From Cellulomonas rhizosphaerae (GTDB lineage: Bacteria; Actinomycetota; Actinomycetes; Actinomycetales; Cellulomonadaceae): a stretch of 37,489 nucleotides of DNA. A program made the position numbers and the translations under genes. The stretch lies in the NCBI RefSeq assembly GCF_003470205.1, contig NZ_QWKP01000204.1:1-37489 (forward strand), written 5' to 3'. Position 1 is the stretch's first letter; each line of letters starts with the position of its first letter. Below the pieces are notes generated by a model that had not been told where the DNA came from, ran no database searches, and saw only the letters and a program-made list of their open reading frames with translations. Shown here one piece after another: positions 1 to 7,970 of the stretch.

Positions 1-1
1 T

Positions 2-268
2 GCCGACGGGTCCTGGCACCTGCCGGGCGTCCTGCGGCCCGACGAGCTCACCGAGACGACCGGCCTGCGGGTGCCCGACGACGGCCCCTACGAGACGTTG
101 GGCGGTCTGCTCATGGCGCGCCTCGGTCGCATCCCGCGGGAGGGCGACGCGGTCGACGTCGACGGCGTGCTCCTGGAGGTCGAGCGGATGGACGGGCGTC
201 GCGTCGAGCGGCTGCGCGTCGTCGCGCTCGAGACCGAGGACGCGGCCGACGAGGGGGCGCAGCGATGA
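2..268 (+). CDS. CNNM/CorC (hemolysin C-like) protein, C-terminal fragment
   Basis: The open frame enters from the left edge and ends at TGA 266-268, so only about the last 88 residues are present. The visible part contains a segment like ...LPGVLRPDEL..., then YETLGGLLMARLGRIPREGD, then a short beta-rich end (VDVDGVLLEVERMDGRRVERLRV). This is the usual pattern of the small CorC_HlyC (transporter-associated) domain that closes CNNM/CBS-domain proteins. Such proteins are membrane proteins linked to divalent cation efflux or homeostasis. The stop overlaps the ATG of the next gene (265), which belongs to the same family, so the two are translationally coupled paralogues. The N-terminal membrane and CBS domains lie outside the window. 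Confidence 0.85.
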   Translation, partial: ADGSWHLPGVLRPDELTETTGLRVPDDGPYETLGGLLMARLGRIPREGDAVDVDGVLLEVERMDGRRVERLRVVALETEDAADEGAQR

Positions 269-1320
269 GCAGCACCACCGCGCTCCTGATCGCGATCGGC
301 CTGCTGGCCGCCAACGCGTTCTTCGTCGGCGCCGAGTTCGCCATCATCTCCGCGCGCCGCAGCGCCATCGAGCCTCTGGCCGAGGCCGGCGACCGCCGCG
401 CCAAGACCGTGCTGTGGGCCATGGAGCACGTCTCGCTCATGCTCGCGTGCGCGCAGCTGGGCATCACGGTCTGCTCGACGAGCCTCGGCGTGGTCGCCGA
501 GCCGGCGATCGCCCACCTCATCGAGGACCCGCTCGAGGCGATGGGCGTCAGCAGCGACCTCACGCACCCGATCGCGTTCGTCGTCGCGCTGCTCGTCGTG
601 GTCTACCTGCACGTGGTGCTCGGCGAGATGGTGCCGAAGAACCTCGCGGTGGCCGGTCCTGACCGCGCGGTGCTGATGTTCGGGCCGCCGCTGGTGTGGG
701 TCGCGCGCGTGGTCAAGCCGATCATCGTGGTCCTCAACTGGCTCGCGAACCACGCGCTGCGGGCCGTCGGCGTCGAGCCGAAGGACGAGGTCTCCTCGGC
801 GTTCACCGCGCAGGAGGTGCAGTCGATCGTCGAGCGCTCGCAGGCCGAGGGTCTGCTCGAGGACTCCGAGGGCCTGCTGCGCGGCGCGATCGAGTTCTCC
901 GACCGCACCGCGGGCGAGGTCATGGTCGCCACGGCCGAGCTCGTCACGCTGCCCGCCGACGTCACGCCCGACGCCGTCGAGCGGCTCGTCGCGCGCACCG
1001 GCTTCTCCCGGTTCCCCGTGCTGGACTCGTCCGGCTTGCCCGTGGGGTACCTGCACCTCAAGGACGTCCTGTACGCCGACGCCGAGTCGCGCACCCAGCC
1101 CGTGCCGTCGTGGCGCGTGCGGGCCCTGGCTTTGGTGGGGCCCGACGACGAGGTGGAGGACGCGCTCGCCGCGATGCAGCGCTCCGGCGCCCACCTCGCG
1201 CGGGTCGAGGACGACGGGGTGATCGTCGGCGTCGTGTTCCTGGAGGACATCCTCGAGGAGCTGGTCGGCGAGGTGCGCGACGCCATGCAGCGCGAGCAGT
1301 GGCCGGGCGCCCGCCGCTGA
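265..1320 (+). CDS. CNNM-domain and CBS-pair membrane protein (hemolysin family)
   Basis: 351 residues. The N-terminus begins with a hydrophobic helix (LLIAIGLLAANAFFVGAEFA) and has further membrane segments around residues 60-80, 92-115 and 130-160, typical of the CNNM/DUF21 domain, including the GEMVPKNLA motif. A pair of CBS domains follows (from about residue 215, with GFSRFPVLDSSGLPVGYLHLKD and a second repeat ending VVFLEDILEELVGE). The C-terminal CorC_HlyC domain of the longer family members is absent, so this is the short partner of the tandem pair; the upstream gene supplies a copy with that domain. The family is associated with Mg2+/Co2+ homeostasis and membrane integrity; the exact substrate is unknown. 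Start ATG overlaps the previous stop. A hairpin terminator lies 10 bases after the stop. Confidence 0.9.
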   Translation: MSSTTALLIAIGLLAANAFFVGAEFAIISARRSAIEPLAEAGDRRAKTVLWAMEHVSLMLACAQLGITVCSTSLGVVAEPAIAHLIEDPLEAMGVSSDLTHPIAFVVALLVVVYLHVVLGEMVPKNLAVAGPDRAVLMFGPPLVWVARVVKPIIVVLNWLANHALRAVGVEPKDEVSSAFTAQEVQSIVERSQAEGLLEDSEGLLRGAIEFSDRTAGEVMVATAELVTLPADVTPDAVERLVARTGFSRFPVLDSSGLPVGYLHLKDVLYADAESRTQPVPSWRVRALALVGPDDEVEDALAAMQRSGAHLARVEDDGVIVGVVFLEDILEELVGEVRDAMQREQWPGARR

Positions 1321-1330
1321 CCGCTGTCGC

Positions 1331-1352
1331 CGGCCGGCCTTCTTGCCGGCCG
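1331..1352 (+). terminator. GC hairpin after the CNNM gene pair
   Basis: An 8-base perfect stem (CGGCCGGC at 1331-1338, GCCGGCCG at 1345-1352) with the 6-base loop CTTCTT begins 10 bases after the stop codon. There is no T-tract, which is common for hairpins in high-GC actinobacteria, so termination is likely but not certain. Confidence 0.55.
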
Positions 1353-1416
1353 ACTGGGTCCCGCCGGGTCGGCCGGCGCTCGGCGCTTCGTCCGGGGCGG
1401 CCAAGCCCGTCGAATC

Positions 1417-1470
1417 GCCGATTCGGCATCAGCTCGCCGGTTTGAACCGGCGACTCGATGCCGAATCGGC
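1417..1470. repeat. 54-base nested inverted repeat
   Basis: Outer arms of 14 bases are perfect (1417-1430 and 1457-1470, GCCGATTCGGCATC and its complement). After a 3-base mismatch on each side come perfect 9-base inner arms (1434-1442 TCGCCGGTT, 1445-1453 AACCGGCGA) with a 2-base centre. Each outer arm itself contains the small palindrome GCCGA-N-TCGGC, and CGAATCG-C-CGATTCG lies at 1411-1425. It is therefore a palindrome made of palindromes. It could be a cruciform or hairpin, or a multi-site binding region for a dimeric regulator. Confidence 0.85.
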
Positions 1471-1640
1471 TAACCGACGACGGCTCTCCGGCGCTGCGGG
1501 CGTGGTCCGGTCGAGTGAAACTGCACACACCCTTCACAAACCGCCCCGGGGTCGAAACCTGGGCGGCGCGGCGGCCTGGCGGCGGCGTGTCGGTCGGCGT
1601 GTCGGCGTCGGCGCGCCGCACAGGTGCCCCAGGTGTCCTC

Positions 1641-1688
1641 TGGACGTCCGTCCAGGGGCTTGGAACCGGTTCCACGAGCCGTTATGGT
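1641..1688 (+). promoter_or_regulatory. Probable promoter with LacI-type operator(s) for the M15 peptidase gene
   Basis: TGGAACCGGTTCCA (1661-1674) is a perfect 14-base palindrome with the central CG typical of LacI-family operators. It overlaps a -35-like TTGGAA (1660-1665) that lies 17 bases from a -10-like TATGGT (1683-1688). A second, near-perfect palindrome TGGACG-TC-CGTCCA (1641-1654) sits 6 bases upstream, giving centres 20 bases apart, about two helix turns. No LacI-family gene is in the window; the regulator identity is inference from the motif shape only. Confidence 0.5.
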
Positions 1689-1839
1689 TTCGTGATCGCG
1701 CCGGCGTCGACGTCGGCACGTCATCGCGTCACGCGAGGGCGGATCGATGTCGAGCAGAGTCTCGACGGGCCAGATCAGGTTGCTTCGGCGGCCGTGGTTG
1801 TCCTGTGGTTGTCACAGAGTCGTCGGAGCGGGAGGTGTC

Positions 1840-3732
1840 GTGGGGTCGGTCGAGAGCGCATCGCCCGTCGCACCGCTGACCCGACGTGAGCTCCGTGAGG
1901 CTGAGCGTCGTGCGCAGGAGGCGGCCGCCGCCCCAGCTGCCCGTCCCGGCACTGTTGGTCCCACCTCTGCTGGTCCCACCGCATCGCGTGCCGCCGACCC
2001 GCGCGTGATCTCCCGCCCGGCCCCGACGGAGCACCACGGCGTCCCGTCCTGGACGTCCGGAGCGGCGGCCCACCCGGGCCGCTCCACCTCGGCCCCCCGC
2101 ACCACGCACGGCGCCTTCGTCTCCGGCGCGGACCGGCCCGACGCGGTCGGCCCGCGGCCCGCGCCGCGCGGCACCGCGAGCGGACACACGGCGCACGGCG
2201 TGACGTCGAGCCTGGACCCGCGTGCGGCGATGCCGCCGTCACGGACCACGCCCGAGCCCGTGCGCGCGCCCGAGCCCGAGCATCCCCGCCCGACGGCCTT
2301 CTCGACCGCCCGCTACGGCGTGCGGCCCCCCGCCGGCCGGGCCGAGTCGGCCCCTGCGGGCTTCGTGCCGGCGCAGGTGAACGGGTCGTGGCAGTCGGAC
2401 ATCCGCGCCGTGGATGCGCGGCTGGTTCGCGAGACGCCGGCTGGGCCGACGAAGGACGAGTCGGCGAAGGCTGGATCGACGACGGCTAAGCCGACGACGG
2501 CTAAGCCGACGACGGCGCCGCCGAGCAAGCCCGCGTCGTCCACGGGCGCACCGTCCGACGCAGCATCGACGGCTCCGCCGACGAAGGCCGACGCGACGAA
2601 GGCGGCACCGACGAGCGCTTCGGCGACGAACACCGAGTCGACGAGTGCCCGACCGACGCAGTCCCGGCCCGCGCAGCCGCAGCCGCGCCAGACGCGCCGC
2701 GCGGCGGCCGCCCCCTCGGCGCCGCTCTACCCGGCCACGGCCCCGGAGGAGCAGGCCGCCGCAGCTGCCGCCCCCACCGCGGCGATCCCCACCGCTGCTC
2801 ACCCCGCCACCGCGATGCCTGCCGCCGCCGCGCCGGCCTCGACGCCGGCCTTCCCGGCCGTCGCCCCCGAGTCGGTCGACGCCGACGAGGCCGCACCCGA
2901 GACGCAGCACGCCGCAGCGAAGCCCGCCGCGACCCCGCAGCCCGGCGTCCACCAGATCTCCCGCGCGATGCGCCGCCAGGCAGCGCCCGCCGCGCACCCC
3001 AAGAAGTCGCGCCACCGCCCGGCTCGCGCCGCGACCCGCCTGGGCGTCCTGACGGCGCTGGCCGCCGTCACGGTCGTCATCCCGGTCAGCCAGGGCGCGA
3101 TCGCCGGCACCGCGGTCATCTCGGGCGAGCCGCTGACGAACGCCACGTTCCCGAGCACGGTCAGCGCGCTCACCGCCGCGCAGCCCTCGATGCTCCCGCC
3201 CGCCTCGCTCGTCCCGACCGACGGCGCGGTTTCCGTGCGGGCCCTGGCCGCCGCCGCGAGCCGCGACGAGACCCGCTCGCTCCTGCCGGGCTGCAACCCC
3301 GCGACCCGCGCACCCGGCAGCAACGGCCTCCTCGCCGAGAAGGACCTGTGCACCCTCTGGGACGGCCACACGCGCCTGCGCGCCGACGCCGCCTCGAGCC
3401 TCGCCGAGTTCAACGCCGCCTACGTCGCCCGCTTCGGCGCCGACATGTGCCTCGCGAGCGGCTACCGCACCCTGGCTGAGCAGCGCAGCGTCAAGGCCAC
3501 CCGCGGCGGGCTCGCGGCGGCGCCCGGCAAGTCGAACCACGGCTGGGGCCTGGCCACCGACTTCTGCAGCCAGCTCACCTACGGCGAGCGCTGGACCTGG
3601 ATCAACGCGAACGCGCCGACGTTCGGCTGGGAGAACCCCGCGTGGGCCAAGCCCGGCGGCAGCGGCCCGTTCGAGAAGTGGCACTGGGAGTACACCAAGG
3701 GCGTCAAGGCCGACGGCGAGTACTACGGCTGA
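1840..3732 (+). CDS. Membrane-anchored M15B (VanY-type) D-alanyl-D-alanine carboxypeptidase
   Basis: 630 residues from GTG 1840, chosen because GGAGGT lies at 1831-1836 and because the in-frame stretch from ATG 1747 is full of codons rare in this genome; ATG 1747 remains possible. After LTRRELREAERRAQ comes about 380 residues rich in Pro, Ala, Thr and Ser, with short repeats of the TTAKP/TKA kind. One membrane segment follows at about residues 401-420 (LGVLTALAAVTVVIPVSQGA), then an extracytoplasmic linker and the M15 domain (about 490-630). Zinc and catalytic residues are visible: H567 and D574 in SNHGWGLATD, and E612 and H615 in EKWHWEY. The family trims the terminal D-Ala of peptidoglycan stem peptides. 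The very long disordered cytoplasmic arm is unusual. Start is uncertain; enzyme class is not. Confidence 0.9.
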   Translation: MGSVESASPVAPLTRRELREAERRAQEAAAAPAARPGTVGPTSAGPTASRAADPRVISRPAPTEHHGVPSWTSGAAAHPGRSTSAPRTTHGAFVSGADRPDAVGPRPAPRGTASGHTAHGVTSSLDPRAAMPPSRTTPEPVRAPEPEHPRPTAFSTARYGVRPPAGRAESAPAGFVPAQVNGSWQSDIRAVDARLVRETPAGPTKDESAKAGSTTAKPTTAKPTTAPPSKPASSTGAPSDAASTAPPTKADATKAAPTSASATNTESTSARPTQSRPAQPQPRQTRRAAAAPSAPLYPATAPEEQAAAAAAPTAAIPTAAHPATAMPAAAAPASTPAFPAVAPESVDADEAAPETQHAAAKPAATPQPGVHQISRAMRRQAAPAAHPKKSRHRPARAATRLGVLTALAAVTVVIPVSQGAIAGTAVISGEPLTNATFPSTVSALTAAQPSMLPPASLVPTDGAVSVRALAAAASRDETRSLLPGCNPATRAPGSNGLLAEKDLCTLWDGHTRLRADAASSLAEFNAAYVARFGADMCLASGYRTLAEQRSVKATRGGLAAAPGKSNHGWGLATDFCSQLTYGERWTWINANAPTFGWENPAWAKPGGSGPFEKWHWEYTKGVKADGEYYG

Positions 3733-3747
3733 CCACCCCGACGAGAA

Positions 3748-3779
3748 CGAGGCCCCCACTCCGCAGAGCGAGGGCCTCG
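3748..3779. terminator. Bidirectional terminator between convergent genes
   Basis: An 8-base perfect stem (CGAGGCCC 3748-3755, GGGCCTCG 3772-3779) with a 16-base loop lies in the 62-base gap between the convergent M15 peptidase and epimerase genes. Its symmetry lets it serve both strands. Confidence 0.65.
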
Positions 3780-3794
3780 CGTCGTTCCGGGGAG

Positions 3795-4703
3795 TCACTC
3801 GAGGCGCAGGCCCCAGGTGATCTCGTGCACGTCGCCCGCGGCCAGCTCGACGAGGTCGTCGCCCGTGCGGAACGCGTCGGCGATGCAGCTCATCGGCTCG
3901 ATCGCCACGCCGCGGCGCTCGATGAGCGGGATCCCGTCACCGGTGCAGATCTGCCACGCGACGCAGCCCGCGTCGGCCCACATCGCCACGGTGCGGCCGT
4001 CGGTCGAGGCGAGCCGGGCCCAGGTGAGCCCGTCGTCGTCCCGGTCGGGCGAGACCCATGCGTCGTCGAACGCCACGCCGCGCAGCGCGACGCCTTCACG
4101 CAGGTCGTCGATGCCCGCGACGGGCACATTGCCGGTCGGCAGGAGGCGGTCGTCGACCGTGACGTGCCGCGAGGCGCCGAGCGTCAGGGTGCACGCGTCG
4201 ACGGCGGCGTCGCCGGGGGACAGCCACGGGTGGAACCCGACGCCGTACGGGGCGACGCCCGAGCCGACGTTGTCGGCCGCGGTGTGCACGCTCAGGCCCG
4301 CCTCGCTCAGGCGGTAGGTCACGCGGACCCGGACGGCCCACGGGTAGCCCGGGGTCGGCACGATCGTGTGCTCGAGGGTCAGGGACGTGCCGTCGTCGGC
4401 CCGCTCGGCGACGTCGAACGCGACGTACGCGACCAGGCCGTGCAGCGCGGTGCGGCGGGCGTGCTCGGAGACGGGGACCTCGTAGGTGCGGCCGTCGCGG
4501 TCGTACTCGCCGTCGCGCAGGCGGTTGGGCCACGGCGCGAGCACGGCGCCGGAGAAGGCGGGGGCCAACACGTCCTCGTCGAACGGGAGCACCACGTCGC
4601 GCGCGCCGACGCGGTACTCGCGCAGGCTGGCGCCGACGGCGGCGATGACCGCGTGCTGATCACCGAGGGTGAGGGTGTGCTGGGTGCCGGTCGGGATGTT
4701 CAC
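3795..4703 (-). CDS. Aldose 1-epimerase family protein
   Basis: 302 residues from GTG 4703. The open frame runs further upstream to 4922, but that extension overlaps the start of the divergent Tad operon and has no family character, whereas MNIPTGTQHTLTLGDQHAV looks like a normal start; no clear ribosome site is seen, so the start is tentative. Galactose-mutarotase-like landmarks are present in order: GASLREY, APWPNRLRDGEY (N60, R61), TALHG (catalytic-region H88), YGVGFHPWL (second histidine) and a C-terminal IEPMSC ending ...GDVHEITWGLRLE. The fold interconverts alpha and beta anomers of hexoses; closest in feel to the YihR/YphB-like subgroup. No sugar pathway genes are adjacent, so the substrate is open. 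It is convergent with the M15 peptidase gene and divergent from the Tad operon. Confidence 0.85.
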   Translation of the reverse strand: MNIPTGTQHTLTLGDQHAVIAAVGASLREYRVGARDVVLPFDEDVLAPAFSGAVLAPWPNRLRDGEYDRDGRTYEVPVSEHARRTALHGLVAYVAFDVAERADDGTSLTLEHTIVPTPGYPWAVRVRVTYRLSEAGLSVHTAADNVGSGVAPYGVGFHPWLSPGDAAVDACTLTLGASRHVTVDDRLLPTGNVPVAGIDDLREGVALRGVAFDDAWVSPDRDDDGLTWARLASTDGRTVAMWADAGCVAWQICTGDGIPLIERRGVAIEPMSCIADAFRTGDDLVELAAGDVHEITWGLRLE

Positions 4704-4878
4704 GTTGACACGGTAGTGGGCGGTCGGCCCTGCGACGGCCGGACGCCCGCAGGGCGTGTCACCCGGTCGGGTGAGCGATGCCCCGGCTGTGGACAACGGG
4801 CTGTGCGGGCGCGCGGGTTCCCCTAGTCTTCGGGTCCACATAGCGGGGCAGAACGGCAGGAACCGGGCGGGGGGTCCG
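4704..4878. promoter_or_regulatory. Divergent promoter region, epimerase / Tad operon
   Basis: This 175-base gap separates two divergent starts. TAGTCT at 4824-4829 fits an actinobacterial -10 box for the Tad operon, about 50 bases before its ATG; no good -35 is seen. A G-rich stretch (4864-4874) just before ATG 4879 could act as the ribosome site. The minus-strand promoter was not identified. Confidence 0.4.
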
Positions 4879-6105
4879 ATGGACGGTGTGGTGATTCTCG
4901 AGGGCGAGGTGCGCGAGCTCATCCGTCGTCGGGGTCTGGACCCCGTGCGCGACCGCCCCGGGATCGTCGCGCTCGTCGCGGACGCGATGGCCGACTACGA
5001 CGAGCGCTCGGTGATCGGGTCCGTTCCCGTGCTGCCGGACCCGGCTGCCGCGCACAAGGCCGTGGTGGACGCGGTCGCCGGGCTCGGGCCGCTGCAGAAG
5101 TACCTCGACGACCCCGAGGTCGAGGAGATCTGGATCAACAGCCCGTCGCAGGTGTTCGTCGCCCGACGAGGCGAGGCCGAGCTGACCACGACGATGCTGA
5201 CGGACGCGCAGGTGCGGGACCTGGTCGAGCAGATGCTCAAGGCGTCCGGCCGCCGCCTCGACCTGTCCAGCCCCTTCGTCGACGCGTCGCTGCCCGGCGG
5301 CGAGCGCGTGCACGCCGTGATCCCGGACGTGACCCGGCGGCACTGGTCGGTCAACATCCGCAAGTACGTCGTGCGGGCGTCCGGGCTCGACGAGATCGTC
5401 GCGCTGGGCAGCCTGACTCCGCACGCCGCGACCTTCCTCGCTGCGGCTGTGCGAACCGGGCTCAACGTGCTGGTCTCGGGAGCGACGCAGGCCGGCAAGA
5501 CGACCATGCTCAACGCGCTCGCGGGCTCGATCGGCCCGCGCGAGCGGATCGTCAGCTGTGAGGAGGTCTTCGAGCTGCGGCTCGCGGCGCGCGACTGGGT
5601 CGCGATGCAGTGCCGGCAGGCGAGCCTCGAGGGCACGGGCGAGATCCCGCTGCGGCGGCTCGTCAAGGAGGCGCTGCGCATGCGGCCGAGCCGGCTGATC
5701 GTCGGCGAGGTGCGCGAGGCCGAGGCCCTCGACCTCCTCATCGCGCTGAACGCGGGCATCCCGGCGATGTGCACGATCCACGCCAACTCCGCGCGCGAGG
5801 CGTTGACCAAGCTCTGCACCCTGCCGCTCCTGGCGGGCGAGAACGTGTCGGACCGGTTCGTCGTGCCGACCGTCGCGTCCGCGGTGGACCTCGTCGTGCA
5901 CCTCGACCACGATGCCGCGGGCCGTCGCACCGTGCGCGAGATCGTGGCCGTCCCGGGACGCGTCGAGCAGGGCGTGGTCGAGACCGCGGACCTGTTCGTC
6001 ACGCGCGGCGACCGCCTCGTGCGCGCCGACGGCTTCCCGCCGCACGCCGAGCGTTTCGCCCGGCTGGGCATCGACCTCGCCGCACTCCTGCGGGCCAGGG
6101 ACTGA
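4879..6105 (+). CDS. tadA: TadA/CpaF-type pilus assembly ATPase
   Basis: 408 residues from ATG 4879. The frame is open from 4756, but the upstream part overlaps the promoter region and the family normally begins near MDGVVILEGEVRELIRRRGL. The protein is a secretion ATPase of the VirB11/CpaF family. It shows an N-terminal domain (GPLQKYLDDPEVEEIWINSP), a Walker A GATQAGKT at 201-208, a Walker B-type RLIVGEVREAEALDL near residue 275, and the His-box MCTIHANSAREAL. It would form the cytoplasmic hexamer that powers pilus polymerisation. The Walker A has Q-A where most members have G-S (GGTGSGKT), but the glycine and lysine are kept. It is the first gene of a seven-gene operon with tadB, tadC and the pilin genes. 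Confidence 0.92.
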   Translation: MDGVVILEGEVRELIRRRGLDPVRDRPGIVALVADAMADYDERSVIGSVPVLPDPAAAHKAVVDAVAGLGPLQKYLDDPEVEEIWINSPSQVFVARRGEAELTTTMLTDAQVRDLVEQMLKASGRRLDLSSPFVDASLPGGERVHAVIPDVTRRHWSVNIRKYVVRASGLDEIVALGSLTPHAATFLAAAVRTGLNVLVSGATQAGKTTMLNALAGSIGPRERIVSCEEVFELRLAARDWVAMQCRQASLEGTGEIPLRRLVKEALRMRPSRLIVGEVREAEALDLLIALNAGIPAMCTIHANSAREALTKLCTLPLLAGENVSDRFVVPTVASAVDLVVHLDHDAAGRRTVREIVAVPGRVEQGVVETADLFVTRGDRLVRADGFPPHAERFARLGIDLAALLRARD

Positions 6106-6108
6106 GCG

Positions 6109-6972
6109 GTGGGGGTGGTCGTCGGGCTGGTCCTCGGTGCTGGGCTGGCGTGCGTCTGGTGGTCGTTCTGGCCGCCGTCCCCGCCCGGCGAGGCTGCGAC
6201 GCGAACGACGTGGCGGGCCCGGACCCAGGACACGCTGGTCCAGGCCGGCGTCGCCGGCGTGACGCCCGGTGGGATGGTGGCGGCGAGCGCGCTGTTCGCC
6301 CTCGTGGTCCTGGTGATCGGGCTCGGGGTGACGCGGACGCCCTCGATCGCGCTGTGCTTCACGGTGTTCGCCGCGTTCGGGCCGTGGGCGCTGCTCCGCG
6401 GTCGCGCGCGCCGCCGACGGGTGCGCCTGCGCGAGCTGTGGCCGGACGTGGTCGACCACCTCGGCTCGGGCATCCGCGCCGGACTTGCGCTGCCCGAGGC
6501 CGTGGCGCAGCTCGCCGAGCGCGGGCCGGTCGAGCTCCAGGCCCCGTTCCGGGCGTTCGCCGAGGACTACCGCGCGACCGGGCGGTTCGGGGAGTGCCTC
6601 GACCGGCTCAAGGCGACGCTCGCCGACCCGGTGGCCGACAGGATCATCGAGGCGCTGCGGCTCACCCGTGACGTCGGTGGCACCGACCTCGGGCGGCTGC
6701 TGCGCACGCTCTCGGCGTTCCTCCGTGACGACCTGCGCACTCGAGGGGAGCTGGAGGCACGCCAGTCGTGGACCGTGAACGCCGCGCGCCTCGCCGTGGC
6801 CGCGCCCTGGCTGGTCCTCGCACTGCTCTCCACCCGCACCGAGGCGGCGCAGGCGTACGACACCGTTGCCGGGTTCGCGGTGCTGGTCATCGGCGGCGCG
6901 TGCACGGTCGTGGCGTACCTGCTCATGCTGCGCTTCGCGCGACTGCCCGACGAGCCGCGGGTGCTCCGATGA
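6109..6972 (+). CDS. tadB: TadB-like inner-membrane pilus assembly protein (type II secretion F domain)
   Basis: 287 residues from GTG 6109, 3 bases after the tadA stop, with CAGGGA upstream as ribosome site. N-terminal membrane helices (VVVGLVLGAGLACVWWSFW; ALFALVVLVIGLGV; IALCFTVFAAFGPWALL) are followed by a cytoplasmic T2SSF domain (about 105-235: LRELWPDVVDHLGSGIRAG, then ...ADPVADRIIEALRLTRDVGGTDLGRLLRTL) and two C-terminal helices. T2SSF proteins form the membrane platform on which the TadA ATPase acts. The stop overlaps the ATG of the next T2SSF gene by 4 bases, so TadB and TadC are probably made in equal amounts. Confidence 0.9.
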   Translation: MGVVVGLVLGAGLACVWWSFWPPSPPGEAATRTTWRARTQDTLVQAGVAGVTPGGMVAASALFALVVLVIGLGVTRTPSIALCFTVFAAFGPWALLRGRARRRRVRLRELWPDVVDHLGSGIRAGLALPEAVAQLAERGPVELQAPFRAFAEDYRATGRFGECLDRLKATLADPVADRIIEALRLTRDVGGTDLGRLLRTLSAFLRDDLRTRGELEARQSWTVNAARLAVAAPWLVLALLSTRTEAAQAYDTVAGFAVLVIGGACTVVAYLLMLRFARLPDEPRVLR

Positions 6973-7901
6973 TCGGCCCGCTGGTAGGCGCCGGCATCGG
7001 GCTGCTCGGCGGCCTCGGCCTCGTGCTGATCGTCTCGCGGCTCCGCGCCCGCCGGATCACGCTCGACCAGCGCCTCGCGCCCTACCTGCGGCCGCAGCGG
7101 ACCGCGTCGGCGCTGCTCGGCGAGCCGGTCGCGCGCGGCCCGCTCACCACGCTCGAACGGCTCGCCGCGCCTTTCATGGCCGACGGCGTGCGGCTCGTCG
7201 GGCGGGTCGGGTCGCCGACCGCGGACGTGCGACGACGGCTCGTGCGCGCCGGGCGGTCCGAGTCGGTCGAGCAGTTCCGCGCCGGCCAGGTTGTCGGGGG
7301 AGTGCTCGGCCTGGCCGCCGGCCTGACCCTCGCGCTGGCCCTCGCCGCCACGCGGCACACCGCGACGCCGGCGCTCGTCGTGCTCGTCGGGATCTGCGGC
7401 GTCACGGGGCTGCTCGCGCGCGACTGGCTGCTCACCCGGCAGGTCCGCGCGCGCGAGGCGCGGATGCTGGCCGAGCTCCCGACGATCGCCGAGCTCATCG
7501 CGCTCGCGGTCACCGCCGGCGAGGGCGCGACGGGCGCGCTCGAGCGCGTCGTGCGCACGTCGCACGGCGAGCTCACCGCGGAGCTCGCGCGGACGCTGGC
7601 CGACGCCCGGTCCGGCACGCCGGTCACCACTGCGCTCGACCGCCTCGCGAGCCGCACCGGGCTCGCCCCGCTCGCGCGGTTCGCCGAGGGCGTCGCGGTC
7701 GCGCTGGAGCGCGGCACGCCGCTGGCCGACGTGCTCCGCGCGCAGGCGCAGGACGTGCGCGAGGAGGGGCGGCGGAGCCTCATGGAGTCGGGCGGGCGGC
7801 GCGAGGTCGCGATGATGATCCCCGTCGTCTTCGTCATCCTCCCGGTGACGGTCGTCTTCGCCGTCTTTCCGAGCCTCGTCGTGCTGCGGGTGGGCCTGTG
7901 A
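6969..7901 (+). CDS. tadC: TadC-like inner-membrane pilus assembly protein (type II secretion F domain)
   Basis: 310 residues from ATG 6969, which overlaps the tadB stop (ATGA). It has an N-terminal helix (LVGAGIGLLGGLGLVLIVS), a central hydrophobic pair (about 100-155: VVGGVLGLAAGLTLALALAA and TPALVVLVGICGVTGLLA), the T2SSF domain (REARMLAELPTIAELIALAVTAGEG ... GTPLADVLRAQAQDVREEGRRSLME) and a closing helix (MMIPVVFVILPVTVVFAVFPSLVVL). It is the second platform protein of the Tad system. Family assignment rests on the T2SSF pattern and on the neighbours. Confidence 0.9.
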   Translation: MIGPLVGAGIGLLGGLGLVLIVSRLRARRITLDQRLAPYLRPQRTASALLGEPVARGPLTTLERLAAPFMADGVRLVGRVGSPTADVRRRLVRAGRSESVEQFRAGQVVGGVLGLAAGLTLALALAATRHTATPALVVLVGICGVTGLLARDWLLTRQVRAREARMLAELPTIAELIALAVTAGEGATGALERVVRTSHGELTAELARTLADARSGTPVTTALDRLASRTGLAPLARFAEGVAVALERGTPLADVLRAQAQDVREEGRRSLMESGGRREVAMMIPVVFVILPVTVVFAVFPSLVVLRVGL

Positions 7902-7970
7902 GCCCCCGCGCACGACCACCGAGCAGCCCAGCACGAGCCCGACGACCGCGCACCACCAGGGAGGACCACC

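Larger units (their letters stand above)
1321..1839. other. 519-base intergenic region before the M15 peptidase gene
   Basis: No gene is supported here. The frames open through this stretch use codons rare in this genome (AGA, AGG, TTG, CTT, TGT) and resemble no family. The region holds the terminator at 1331-1352, a large nested palindrome at 1417-1470, two adjacent 14-base TGG...CCA palindromes at 1641-1654 and 1661-1674, and a probable promoter (-35 TTGGAA 1660-1665, 17-base spacer, -10 TATGGT 1683-1688). It was checked for the conserved blocks of the c-di-AMP (ydaO) riboswitch that often precedes actinobacterial wall hydrolases, and these were not found. Confidence 0.6.

Noticed and set aside
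1500..1839. Possible c-di-AMP (ydaO) riboswitch before the wall peptidase gene
   Set aside because: Such riboswitches often precede actinobacterial wall hydrolases, but none of the conserved blocks of the class could be found; only promoter and palindromes are visible.
2239..3798. Minus-strand open frame of 519 codons opposite the M15 peptidase gene
   Set aside because: Low-complexity Arg/Gly translation caused by the Ala/Pro/Thr-rich sense gene; no domain and no ribosome site.
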